Assembly (NCBI RefSeq): GCF_026914265.1 | Contig: NC_069124.1 | Location: forward strand, 88,365,733 to 88,429,732 | Direction: 5' to 3' | Origin: Mya arenaria | Lineage: Eukaryota > Mollusca > Bivalvia > Myida > Myidae | Length of the DNA stretch: 64,000 nt | Part shown: piece by piece, positions 10,206 to 21,762 of the stretch | How the letters are laid out: the number at the start of each line of letters is the position of its first letter | Position numbering within the stretch: the stretch's first letter is position 1 | The notes under the pieces: model-generated | Database searches by the model: none | Told to the model about the DNA's origin: nothing | What the model saw: only the letters and a program-made list of their open reading frames with translations | Program-made: the position numbers and the translations under genes

Positions 10206-12170
10206 GCTGCCCATTTTACGGACATGAGCATTGAACAGCCAAATAATGCAAACAAGTACAAAAGTTGCTGCAGGATGCAGCAATTGGATGTTAGCGCGGG
10301 CCAACTATTGGTTATGCAAGTCTTTATGTAGGGTCAGAACGAAGTAAATGAAGTAAGGACTAACATTGATTGTAGATGTCAGTAAACTAAAGTTGATTAA
10401 AAGATGACAGAAGTGGGCTGTTGTTTTGAAATGAAAATAAGACTTGACACAATAACAATTGTACAACTGATGGTATATCTATGACAGAAACCATAATTGT
10501 ATCAAATAACTTTATTCGTGAACTGTATCAATATACACACATTTATAAAAGAAAACATGGCCACAGTGGTGGTTTTCTTTTGGAGTGGCTGATATGATAG
10601 CTGAAATGTTAAATATGCCAACATGATTTGGTAAATTCTGGGCAAAGTTCGAAACGTTGAGAATTTGAAGTACTTTGGTGAAATATTGACTTTAAACAGG
10701 AGTAGCACCAAAGGTTTATCCAAAAAACTAATTAAGGACATCTGCTTAAAACAATGTTTACTGTTGGCTAATAATCCGCGAAACAAGTTGACCGTTATAA
10801 TTAAGTGTTACAAAGCCATTGTTTCTAACTGAAAAACACATAAAACTGTTTGCTGATGTAACAGATTTTAACACAATTAAAAACTACATTTAACATAAAC
10901 TAAAAGAAGTTGGTTATACATGAGCTGAAAGAAAGAAGTCTGTCATCATTATTAATGTCATTTTCCTTGTTCTGTGGCGTAGATGATTTATAGGCATGCA
11001 GGATGTTTTAAACAAAGGAAACAAGTTTACACTTATAGGTAATAAACATTATGTAATCATCATGCATTATGCACTTTTAAGGCATAAGATATAAGAATGA
11101 TGAGCAGAATGTGATGCAGGTTGATAGTGGTATGACAAGGAAGTTGATCACTTAATGTGTATGGAAATATAATGACACAAAAGATTTATGAAGAAAGTGC
11201 TGAAAATCATAGGTTACAATGAAATGAAGTGAGGAATATGTTTTAATACATGAAAAGTGAAGTATTTGTACTAAGTTTGGTGGAAATGTGTTAATGTTAT
11301 TTTGCCTGTAAAACTTCTCAATTCTTTAAAATATGACATTGAAATATAAGAATAAATACTGCATTGAGTATTACTGAAATGTGAACATATGTACAAACAA
11401 GAAAGAACATGAGCAATATGACATTTTATATACATTTTGTATACAACAAAGAGTAATAAGCATGATAACAAAAAATACAGAGTTAGTATGTATGCTGGGA
11501 ATGGTAGAGTTGTACTGAAATGTAATTAACAATAGAAAGAATATTTGTTATAATTTGGTGTAAGTGCGACCAATACTTGGAATAAGAATGCACACAGACA
11601 AATTAATAGAATACTAAAATACATGCTGGTACTATTTCATAAGCAATGAAATAGAACAGGTATGAAAGAAAAGAATATAAATGAAAATGCATGAAAACCT
11701 AGTAATATGTACCTAGTATGCAAATGCACAGTATTTATATGAAACTATTTATAGGGTGATAAATATCTTTTTCATGGGGGGGGGCTTAAAAAGACTCAGT
11801 TTCAGTGGTTACGTTGGAATGAATTGGGTTGAAAGTAGGTGTATTTGTTAAATGATTTACTAACTTAAAAGTTGAAAGTTTTCAAACCCAAAACTATAAA
11901 TGATATGCCTGGAGTTTTATATTATCAGTATAAGCATTGCTGATATGGTTAATAGCCAAAAGGCCATTATTTTTTAAAGTTTGAAAAGTCATAAATCACG
12001 AAAATGAAAAACAACAACACACAATAGAATGGTTAAGGGTCATGCAAAAAAAAGCAGGGTAAGTTGAGAAGTTGTAACAGGCATACTTATTTAAGCATTA
12101 TGAATTCTAATGTTTGTAAATGGAGAGTCAGTGCCTATAAAAGAGTCATTGAATGATATATTCATCAGAG
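10206..12170. other. AT-rich intergenic sequence, no gene seen
   Basis: Strongly AT-rich with only short frames (the longest, 10502-10786 minus, has no recognisable domain). It includes a run of G at about 11776-11785. No RNA gene, exon or repeat with clear boundaries was recognised. Confidence 0.6.
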
Positions 12171-12529
12171 TTAAAGCTGCACTCTCACAGATTGAATGTT
12201 TTTGACAACTTTTTCATTTTTTGACCTAGAACGAGCCATATTTTGCGAAAATCCATTGAAACCAGTTATATAAGACAGCTGACAAAAAAGATTGCAGATT
12301 TTTATACTTAAGTTCAAAAATTGATGTTTTATGCAATTTTCTTTAACTGTTAGTAACAGCTTAAGCCATAAGACATTATTTTTCAAATGGAAATATGAAA
12401 ATGTGTGATTTGATCTTTTGTCTGTAATCTTAAATCATTTGTTTGCGGATATTAAAACAAAATTTGCGCTTTCCAAGACAAACAATAAAAAGTTGTACAT
12501 ATGGTAAATCTGTGAGAGTGCAGCTTTAA
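12171..12529. mobile_element. TTAA-flanked MITE, family 1 copy 2
   Basis: The body 12175-12525 has the same ends as the copy in satellite A (AGCTGCACTCTCAC ... GTGAGAGTGCAGCT) and perfect TTAA on both sides. The interior shares long words with copies 1 and 3, including 'gttcaaaaattgatg' and 'gttagtaac'. It is non-coding. Confidence 0.9.
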
Positions 12530-13030
12530 ACATAACAGGTAGTAAAGAAGGGTGACATGGCAAAATGACATAGTGATAAAAATACAAGTATTTCTTGTAA
12601 ATTAACATTTTGTAACTGTTTAAGTGAGATGTTGAAAAACAGAACATTGTTAAATATATATGTACATATGAGAAATTAATTTAAACATTAATGGGAATTA
12701 AACTTAGCAAAAGCATAGTGATATCTACAGAGCATTATGCAAACATCAGTGTTCAGATAGACAAAACAATGAATGAGAATTCTTATAATACTGTCAAATG
12801 TCTCTGATTTTAGGAACATGTTTTGTAAATAATTATTGAAATTGCAGAACATTTAAGAAAACAATAGGAAGATAAGTAATCATTATGATGAGGTTATTAA
12901 ATAATGTTACGATTCTGTAAAGTCATATATTGTGACTGTAAGATATTGGCACAACTGTCACTTAACATATTGACAGAATGGTAAAACACAACAATGGCAA
13001 AAATGGAAGTACACTATTTTATAAATATCA
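12530..13030. other. AT-rich intergenic sequence, nothing recognised
   Basis: No open frame of note and no repeat boundary seen. Confidence 0.55.
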
Positions 13031-13800
13031 AATTTCAAATCCCCCGCCACGGAGTGGGGAGGGGATTACAGAAACACTTCATCAGTCTGTCTGTCCGTCT
13101 GGCTGTAACATTTCGTGTCCGTGCTATAATTTACTTATGCATTGATGGATTACCATATTGCTTGGTACAAATGTTGTCCTCATTGAGACGATGAGCAGTG
13201 AAATTGACCAGGGTCCATAACTCAAAGATCAAAGTCACACGAGATATTTAAATGTCAGAGTACACATACTCGTGTCCGCGCTATAAACTCTTCCTACACA
13301 TATCAAGTTTGGTCACAGTATGTCAGCCTTAACTGAAACAGTAATCTATTTTTAGTAACAGTGACAATGACCCTAGGGGGCCAAAAAGCATCCATTAAAG
13401 CTCTGCATAAACTTGTCCTATATACCAAGTTTGGTCACACTATGTCAACCCTTACTTGAGTTATTCAGTACTTACCATATTTCTATTTTGACCTTGACCT
13501 AGACCATAACTCTCGGGCCAAAAACACAATCTCAGGAAAGGTCTCTATAAACTCTTCCTATATACCAAATTTGGTACCAATTAGAAGACCCTTACTTAAG
13601 TTATTCAAAACCAACCCTTTTTCTATTAATTGTAACCTTGACCTTGATCATAGGGGCCTCAAACGCATTCCCATAAAAGGTCTCCATAAACTCTTTGCAT
13701 ATACCAAGTTTGGTCTCTGTATGTCAAACCTAACTAAAATTATTCGATACATAAGGTGACTTTGACGCTGCTCTAACACCAGCCCGCCCGAACAATGACA
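13031..13800. repeat. Dispersed degenerate tandem repeat (about 130-150 bp period)
   Basis: Repeated words 'ctcttcctatataccaa', 'tttggtcacactatgtcaa', 'ttacttgagttattca' and 'gaccttgacct' show a degenerate tandem organisation. The block begins with 'ctgtctgtccgtctg'. This style of repeat is common in bivalve introns and intergenic DNA. It resembles, but is not the same as, the array in NUP54 intron 9. A related scrap lies at about 18410-18560. Confidence 0.6.
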
Positions 13801-13879
13801 CAGGTCATTCAAATATCTTGTTTTCCCTTTATGAAAATGTGGTTAGGAATATAAAAATGTGCCTTTCAAAAGAAATTAA

Positions 13880-14756
13880 AAGAAGAGAAGAAAAAAAAAC
13901 ATTCAAGGGCAATAATTTGTATTTAGGGTTAACATGAAGTTATGTTCCTTAGTGTAAGATGGTCGTCAATAATTCTGCGAAGTATTAAGTGCATTGAATG
14001 AAGGTATAGAAGTCTTTTTTATTAAAATCCCAACTTTCCCTAATACTTTAACTTGCCCTAAAACTTTAACCTAAGTCAATCAGGGGCCATAACTTGTATT
14101 AAGGATAATGCCATAACTTGTATTAAGGATAATGTGAATGAAGGGTATAGAAGTTATCAATAAATATATCAACCTGCCCTAAAATTTTAACCTAAGTTCC
14201 ATAGTCAATCAGGGGCCATTGTGTGAATAAAATATGATATGGAGTTATCTTACCTAATTATGTGATGGCACTGAACAACTGTGTAAAGTATTAAGTCAAT
14301 TGAATGAAGGGTATTGGACTTATTAGTGAAAATCCCAACTTGTTCTAAAACTTCAACCTGCCCTAAACCTTTAACCTAAGTCAATCAGCGGCTATAACTT
14401 GTATTGAGGATAATACAGAGTTATGCAACCTCATTGTGTGATGGTTCTGAACAAATGTGTCAAGTATTAAGTTAAATGAACGAATGGTAGAGAAGTTATT
14501 AATAAATATCCCAACCTGCCCTAAAACTTTAACCTAAGTTTGATAGTCAATCAGGGGCCATAACTTGTATAAAGGAGTTATCTATTCCCATTATATGATG
14601 GCCCTGAACAACTGTGTGAGGTATTAAGTCAACTGAATGAAAAGTATTGGACTTATAAGTGAAAATCCCAACTTGCCCTAAAACTTGAACCGGACACCGA
14701 CACCAGAGCGAATAGTATAGCCCACCTTATTCTTAAAATAGTCGAGCTAAAAAAAA
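13880..14756. repeat. Dispersed repeat family 2, copy 1 (internally tandem, about 190 bp)
   Basis: Words such as 'tcaatcaggggccataact', 'cctaaaactttaacct' and 'aagtattaagt' recur about every 190 bp. The block ends with 'gcgaatagtatagcccacc' and 'atagtcgagctaaaa'. The same organisation and the same terminal words occur at 27530-28175, so this is one dispersed family with a defined 3' end. It is non-coding. Confidence 0.75.
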
Positions 14757-15059
14757 CACAAATGTGATAATATATTTATAACATGTGTTTTCTCTACAAA
14801 AACAGTGAAACAAGGTTATGACATCACCACAAAATATATGTATCACTTTATCGAAAATACTTAAGGCTTGCTATTTCATCGATGTTATGAATCAAGAATC
14901 ATTTTCCTTTTTTATAGCCAAAATAACCTTGACATTGATCTTACCTACACTACACACAATATGTATAACTTTAACGAATACCAGTGGTTGTGTACAATTT
15001 TGATCAGATTAAACATATCGGTCAGGTTGCGAGAAAAACAAATTGCCTTGTGTTGACTT

Positions 15060-15420
15060 GATGTAGTGTCAGCTAAAGCAGTGAGGCAGGTTGTTTCGTT
15101 AAGAATCAATTGGTCCTTTCACACTTGCAATGACAAGTTTTTCATTTTCAAACTTTCCTCTAGCGTTTATAGGGAAGAGCACTGTGAGGTAGAAGTGAAG
15201 TGCAATATCGTCACCGATTGTTTTCAGTTCAAATATTGTGAAGAGGAGTAACTTAACTGTTGAAGATCAAGTTGGAACAGTTTCCGCATTTCATACCTAC
15301 TGCTGCGTTTGATAACAACCTCAGCTGTGCAAAAGTAGGCCACTTGTGTAAGGGACTGGCTCTAACAAAGAGGACATTTGTCAAGGTCCATTTACTTGTT
15401 GCCACACTCTAAAAAGATAT
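15060..15420 (-). other. Possible minus-strand coding exon or relic, unassigned
   Basis: This stretch is less AT-rich than its surroundings and keeps two adjoining minus-strand frames. Upstream, after a pyrimidine stretch and AG, the frame reads SQSLTQVAYFCTAEVVIKRS then RYEMRKLFQLDLQQ. Downstream, in a shifted frame, it reads FELKTIGDDIALHFYLTVLF then KFENEKLVIASVKGPIDS before a stop. The shift means either a short intron, a broken gene or chance. I recognise no family. A plus-strand frame (15066-15251) overlaps and cannot be excluded. Confidence 0.22.
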
Positions 15421-16146
15421 GAAAGGAGTTTGTTATGATACCATGATAAGTGAATGTAGCACTGAAGACCTGATAACATGAAACATGAGAAATAAAATAA
15501 CTCTAAACATTAAACTGAGGTGAATTTGTTAGGTTTCAAGGTTGATTTCATAAGCTTTATTCGAAATGTGAATTGACAGGTAATTGCAATTTGATGTCAA
15601 TTCTGAATCAGGTTATACAAATCAAACATTGATGCATGAATTGCAGAATAATAATTAAGATTAAGTATTTATATACAAGTAATGATTTCATTCCTTTATT
15701 CAGCTATTGAGTTAAGCAATTTTGTTAGAAAAAGTGAAAAAATGTTATTAATTTTTAGGAAGGCTTGTTTATAGGTCATGTATTTTGTGCGAAATAAATA
15801 TCAAAATGATGTCTAAAAAAAGATTATATTGTGAAATAATGTAAGCTTGTAGAGTTATTTTTTTTAAACATTATAAGAAATTGTTAATAATTGTAAATAC
15901 ATTCAATTATTTATTGAAATGCATTGAAACATCCATATGTTTTTGTTTTATTAAAGGTTGAATGTTAATACCAAAAGCAATGCTATTTAAAGTTGCAGTT
16001 AAAAACTTAGCAAAATATTTGCCCAACTTTAGTTGTGTTACATAACAACACAAAATGCAGAAGGTTTGGGATTTCATTTTTAATATGAATGCTGGCTATT
16101 GTTCTGAAACCATAAAGTTAACAGGAAATTAAGAAAGAGAACAAAC

Positions 16147-16199
16147 CTGGTTTTGGGCAGCGGGGCAGCACTGATATTTGTGGGCTGAAGAATACTCAT
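16147..16199 (-). other. Possible first coding exon, minus strand
   Basis: On the minus strand an ATG at 16199 opens MSILQPTNISAAPLPKT and runs into AG|GTTTGT, a usable splice donor at 16146. It lies upstream of the candidate at 15060-15420 and downstream of the CpG-containing block at 17530-17700. Joining it directly to the next candidate does not preserve that candidate's better frame. The call is weak and rests on position and composition only. Confidence 0.18.
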
Positions 16200-16383
16200 T
16201 TCTTGGAACTCCTCAGTCCTGGCCCATTATTGTTGGTGCTGTCTTTTGTCATCTTGAAGATGAAGCCCTATCTGTTCAATATTTACAACTCTTGTGGTAG
16301 AAACTGGAATGTAGGATGATAAATATAAATATACATTTTATTGAGACAGAATCCCGTAAAACATGTTTATTATTTTAAACTAA

Positions 16384-16689
16384 TGTACCAGTCAATTGTA
16401 ACCACGACCCCCAAGGTCCGGGGGTATACCGGGGATAGCCAAGGAAATGGACCATGTTTTTAACTTTCAGGTGGCCCTGCATTGCCGGGTGAATGGGATG
16501 GTTGTGTCTCGCTTTAATTATAGCGGGGAATGGGCCATGCCTAGGGCCCCTGGGGTGCAGGGCATTTGGCGAGATTAAACCATCTGTTCATCCCCGCAGG
16601 ACGTGATTTTAGCCAAGATTGGCTGGACCTATGGTCAGGGTCCTCGCTATTCCCCTGACCGGGGGGCGTGGTTTCAATTGACTGATGCA
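16384..16689. mobile_element. MITE family 3, copy 1 (ends TGYACCAGTCAATTG)
   Basis: Inverted ends 'tgtaccagtcaattgtaacc' and 'ggtttcaattgactgatgca' bound a GC-richer, non-coding 306-bp body containing 'ggtataccggggatag'. A second copy with better-preserved ends lies at 31327-31753. The flanks are also partly palindromic (ctaatg/cattag), so the exact TSD is unclear. Confidence 0.8.
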
Positions 16690-17529
16690 TTAGTCTAAAA
16701 TAATAACTGGAGCATAATGAAAACGATGCAAAAATTTAATTAATGACTACGAACAAATCACCTTAAACTCGTTACATACAGACTGACATGCAAACTTTGC
16801 GCATGCATTACAAAGAAGGGCTTGAAATATCATCCCTACCATTGTGACTCATTCAGTTAGACCCGTTAATGTCCAAATCGAACGTTTTTGTTGCGGTATT
16901 TCACTTCGAATCAGCCTCTCGCAATTTTGACCTTGACCGCACACTCCCCTATATCTGAAATGCAAGAAGCGTTTTCATTGGACGGCTATCATTCCTGGGT
17001 TTTAATGACGCAATTTGGAAAAGCCTTCAAATATTGTCCAAAATGAAAGTAGAAATACCGCAAAAAAAAACCGTGCTACTGTTTAAATCGAAAGACACGA
17101 AACCTGCTTTTAAAATGATAAATATAAAATAACAATAGTTTTTCAGTTCACTACGTAAAAAGAAAATGAAAATATCTTTCCCCAACCGCCAGCGTGTTGA
17201 CCTCGATATCCCTATACTGGACGCTTGCATCTGATCCGTACATGTCATAACCGGGTAATCAGATAATAGACTGGTTCACCAATTTTCTAAGATTATTGTA
17301 AGATACATTCTGCGCATTCGTGGTTTATTCTTTTATGTAAAAATATTTAAATAAAAAAGAGAAGTTTTCTCAACAACTGTGCATTTATGATATTTTTTCT
17401 CTAAAAGAGTTATTTAAAAAAAAATCTCTGGTTTTAATTTGCCTTATATTTTCAAAGCTTCACATATTAGATGATTACCAATCTTCTATTGCAAAATCGA
17501 ACAGGAACCAGTCTAATGGCGAACTGCGT

Positions 17530-17700
17530 CGGAATTATCCGAGAGCGGACGGTAAGAAACGGCGCATGCGCGATCAAAACAATGAAAACGCCGCATGCGC
17601 AAGCCCATTGCACCAGGGACACTTCTAAAACAATCAATATATGCGCCGGGCGCCGATGCGCCCGCGCAATAAAAACAAGTTTTAAGGGACGCCAGTCTTT
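17530..17700. promoter_or_regulatory. CpG-containing block with two NRF-1-like palindromes
   Basis: In otherwise AT-rich DNA this block is rich in CG dinucleotides. It carries GCGCATGCGC at 17562-17571 and CCGCATGCGC at 17591-17600, both close to the NRF-1 consensus, plus 'gcgccgggcgcc' and 'gatgcgcccgcgc' just downstream. Such clusters mark housekeeping-type promoters in animals. No transcript start or adjacent convincing gene is visible, so the promoter role is inferred. Confidence 0.3.
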
Positions 17701-17749
17701 TGTTTTGTAAGTTTTGTATCGTGTATGATCACGCCATTTATTTTTTTAT

Positions 17750-18900
17750 GCCACATCGTAAACGACAGTTTTTGTTTGAATTACAGTTGAAAACGATTTA
17801 TTTTGCACTCATCTATTCATAATGTTCAGTCATGTGCGAAGGTAGACGGATATTTATAAGCTCATGTTCTGGATGTTACGTGCGGTGCACTATAATTATG
17901 TAAAACATCAAAGGCTCATAACTTGAGAAGCACATTCCGATGTCATTGCATTATCATTTCTATCAGGTTTTATTAAAATTCATCAAGAAGGTTTGGATAT
18001 TCAGCGTGGACAGAGTATGTGCACTCTATGTAAATAGTCAAATGGCCACAACAATAACCTGAGCGAACTATGCCAATATTAATGCACGACAATGGTTGGT
18101 ATTTGTCATTCCTGTGAAGTTTCAAAAGCCCACGAGCAGTTTTGGAGGTATTAAGTGTTAACATTTTTTTGACATTCATCAGTTGGCCAGCACAGATACA
18201 AAAATGTCTTCAACCCTCTTTTTGGGAAGACATAGTACATAACGGTTACTATCCATTCATCGGAAATCTCGGCAAAATATTTTTTTTCTTCACATATGTC
18301 AATGTTTTTAGAATCTGTTTATAACGTGAAAGATTGAAGATTCAAATATTGATGGGTTGGCGCCGCGAGAATCCCCTACCTCTTCTTTCGAATCCGCTAG
18401 TGACATATTTTACATGTAAAGGTCACCATGAACAATGTCCATACCAGGTTTGTAGACTCTACACAAGGTCCTTCAAAAGTAATTGCTCAAAAAAACAAGC
18501 GCTTACAACTTTTCTAGTCACGAACACCATGACCTTGATCTTTGACCCATAAATCGATCTACTTACCATACCCAATATTATTACTAAGTTTGATGACCAC
18601 ACAAAGACGTTCAAACTTTATTGAATTATAGTCGATTTTTTGCCTAAAATTCTGAATTTCAAAATTCATATTAGATTCTGTTTTTTTTGGTGGCAGATAA
18701 AACACAACAACATACACCCTACTTATTTTATGGAAAAAAAAACAACATTGAATTACAAAAAAGAACGAAAATATTTTCCCTCTATAAAGTATAGTTGAAT
18801 AGCACACTTGCAACTATTTAATGTAATGGTAACCTGTTAAAAAAGTTAAAGGTATCTTGAAAAAGCAACTTTAATATGTGCCTGTTTGGAAGCACTTTCC
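17750..18900. other. Intergenic; repeat scrap at about 18410-18560
   Basis: Short frames only. The words 'accatgaccttgatctttga' and 'ccaggtttgtagactctac' mark a fragment of the dispersed tandem repeat type seen at 13031-13800. Nothing else was recognised. Confidence 0.5.
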
Positions 18901-18903
18901 ATT

Positions 18904-19243
18904 TTAAAGCTGCCCTCTCACAGATTAAACGTTTTGACAGCTTTTTTTGTCTTCGAACGAGCCATTTTGTTGTAGAAACCAGTCATATAAGACTGCTAAC
19001 AAAACAATAGATCGCAAATTTTTATACTTAAGTTCAAAAATTGATGTTTTATGCATTTTTCTTGAACCGTTAGTAACGGTTTATGCATAAAACATTTATT
19101 TTCGAACGGAAATATGAAAATCTACGATCTGTTTTTTGTCAGCACTCTTATATCATTGGTTTGTAGATATTTACGCAAAAAAATGCTCTTTCCAAGATAA
19201 AATGAAGTTGCAAAAATGGTATATCTTTGAGAGTGCAGCTTAA
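18904..19243. mobile_element. TTAA-flanked MITE, family 1 copy 3
   Basis: The body is about 18908-19239, with ends AGCTGCCCTCTCAC and GAGAGTGCAGC and TTAA on both sides. The interior matches copies 1 and 2 ('gttcaaaaattgatgttt', 'accgttagtaacggttta'). The right-hand TTAA (19240-19243) is shared with the next TTAA-flanked element. Confidence 0.85.
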
Positions 19244-20190
19244 AAGGGACTATACACCAGATTGGCCCTAAAAAAACTTTTTTCTGTAACGAATCTCAGC
19301 ACAATTATTTAACTTAATGTTTTACTCTTTGTCATCATAATTGTAAAACATACCAAAATGTAAAAAAAAAATCGGGTTAGAACCGGTGTTGCCAAAATTG
19401 CAATCAAGGGTTGTATCTACTGTGCTACGAAGGCTTACAGTAAACGTTTGTTTTATTTGAGTTTATCAAGGTCTGCCCGCCCCAATTGGCTGCATTATGC
19501 CTTGACCCCGCCGTGACGCCATCACGACTTAAATTGTGTTTAAATGCCATAAGTTACATGAGATAGACGTGACAGCAATTCGCAGTCAAATCCAGACATT
19601 GGAAGACTTGGAGAAACAGAGTGAGATACAAGAGATCGGGCTGCGATACCCTAGCTCTTTGCGAAGAGACCTCTTGGTTCTTTACCGTGCTCGGTATAAA
19701 GCACCGATACACGGGATACAACTTTCCTGGGTTGAACCAGTACTGAGTACACCACTTTTCCAAGCTCTACCCTTTGAATGCCGAGTGCCAGGCAAGGGAG
19801 CTACTTGTACCAACTTCTTACGTCTTTCGGTATGACGCGGCCCGGGATCGAACCAACGACCTCCCGCTCCATAGGCGGACGCCTTAACCACTTGTCCACG
19901 GAGACGGTGAACGATTGGAATATTTAAGCTATATACCTTACTTTGTAATATCACGTGATAACATCGACTAGCCAATCACGCATTAGGAATGAATTCTACT
20001 AGGTAGACATACCTAGTTGTAATCTTTTTGAATGGAAAAAATACGAAAAAACTGCGAAAATAAATTACTTGTAAACTGTGTGGTACTTCAGTTAGTAAGT
20101 TTCAATACATTGCACACATCGATACCAAGTTTATGTCAGTTTTCGACAATTTTCTTTTTTCGCTATTTCATCATCCGGAGTGCAGCCCCT
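19244..20190. mobile_element. Second TTAA-flanked element, 947 bp, carrying a nested SINE
   Basis: It starts AAGGGACTATACACC after a TTAA and ends GGAGTGCAGCCCCT before TTTAA; the two ends are imperfect inverted complements (about 14 of 18). There is no transposase. A tRNA-derived SINE occupies about 19545-19912. It abuts MITE family 1 copy 3 at a shared TTAA. Calling it one element rests on those ends and is moderate. Confidence 0.5.
19545..19912 (-). mobile_element. tRNA-derived SINE, minus strand
   Basis: On the minus strand the head (from 19912) resembles a tRNA. An A-box-like 'tggacaagtgg' (19888-19898) is followed about 34 bp later by a perfect B-box core 'ggttcgatccc' (19844-19854), which would drive RNA polymerase III. 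The tRNA stems are eroded. Downstream is a non-tRNA body with 'ccttgcctggcactcggcat'. This head-body layout fits the tRNA-SINEs widespread in molluscs. It is not a working tRNA gene. Confidence 0.7.
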
Positions 20191-20437
20191 TTAATATGTG
20201 CCTGTTTGTTTGCCCGTGTTGAGCCAAGTTGACAATGTCAATTGGTTTGCCCTGCTCACTGGCCGCCGCTGCAAACCTGTACTTTGTCAACTGAAGTTGA
20301 TCAAATACTTTTGAAGGATGACATTTAGAAAAGTTAAATGACATGGTTATATTCCATCAGGTATTTTTTGTAAGATTATTGCATTCGTTTAGCAATCACG
20401 AACAAAAGAACACAGAAATTCATTATTTTTAAAGTAC

Positions 20438-20730
20438 CTGTTATTATCGGGGTTGTCATCAGATTTGAAGTTGCAAACCAAACACTTGAGTTGTCTTTTG
20501 TAAAATTTACGGTCATTAAATTTCGGTTCAAATTTAATGACATATTTCTGTCTACAAAAAACTCCGGGCGGAAAGGTTTCAGTTTCGCTGATGGTATGGC
20601 TAGATTTGTCACCTATTTTGATCATGATAAACGCACCTGGGTGATATTTCAAAAACTGCTCACAATATAATTGCTTCGAATAACCTATTGCTTGACAGAC
20701 GGGCTTCCATAATATTTAACATGGTATTCT
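20438..20730 (-). other. Possible minus-strand coding exon, cysteine-bearing, unassigned
   Basis: A minus-strand frame stays open for about 95 codons, with segments YSKQLYCEQFLKYHPGAF, FPPGVFCRQKYVIKFEP and KRQLKCLVCNFKSDDN. It ends in AACAG|GTACTT, a strong donor at 20437. There is no convincing start, and the frame continues a few codons past the donor to a stop. Residue composition looks protein-like and the block is richer in GC than its flanks. I recognise no family. Confidence 0.25.
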
Positions 20731-21762
20731 TTGCTACTAAGATAGTGTTACGTTGTTATCTGATCGTAATGGTATCCCCTCAGGCAAAAGCGCCATTAAA
20801 ATTAATTGAAATGAATGAGTTGAACAAGTTCATTTCCATTTTACTAAACTTTTAAACGAATGAAAGGTTTTGGGGTCCAAAATTCGCTTATAACAAGAGG
20901 TTTTGTGAACTATGAAAGGCGCTTAGGTAAAATTGAAGCAATATTCTGAAACAAATTACGTTTTGTCATGAAACTGTTAATACATGTATGTCTGTCTCTC
21001 TGACATAGTCGCCCCTTGTTTCATCGTGACATCGGGGTCCGTTTGGTCACTTGTTTGATGGTTGTTTTATAATCAACGTTGGATATGCTCACTTTGTTTA
21101 AAAGTTACACTCGATAAAGTAAATTTGAACCAATTTTAACTTTATTTATAAATAAGCCACTATGTACATGGGAAAACTTTATCGTTGTAATGCCCGCTGT
21201 GCGTAAATTATGTGATCTCATGTGAATGCAAAACATGTAATCTAAGTATAATTAGAATGTTTTAAGCCGATAATGGATGTCAATGTCAATAAAACCCCAC
21301 ATACAGTTAGATAAAAACATATTTCGCGACCCTTCAATATGAAATTGTATAACCGGAAACCAATTAAAGGCAATTCGGACACCTTTCAAAACTAAGTACG
21401 GTATCACCTAGTTCAACTCGCGAATACCTCATGGCCGATTCCGTGTCGTTTCAGATTACGTGGTAACTATTATACAATATTAATGTAAAATGGACCGCTG
21501 ACGTCATACAATTGGTAAGTGCGACTTCCTATTTTCACAACGCGGCTTGCTATTTTCACAACGGCGAAAACTTGTCGCGAGTAAACATTATTACCTTTGT
21601 TCAATAAAACACATTTAAATCGCTTTAAAATATTGAATGGTAATGAAACATGTTCGGTATAATATAAGAAATATAACACACCACTTTGGGTCATATGGCA
21701 TTATAAGGACCGGTCAGTCAGTCCCCGAAGGTGAATGGACCGAGGCGTTAATTCTGCAGCGT
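20731..21762. other. Intergenic, no gene seen
   Basis: AT-rich sequence with short frames only; no repeat boundaries or RNA genes recognised. Confidence 0.55.

Noticed and set aside
19825..19912. Functional tRNA gene
   Set aside because: A and B boxes are present, but stems are mismatched and a SINE body follows directly; it is a SINE head.
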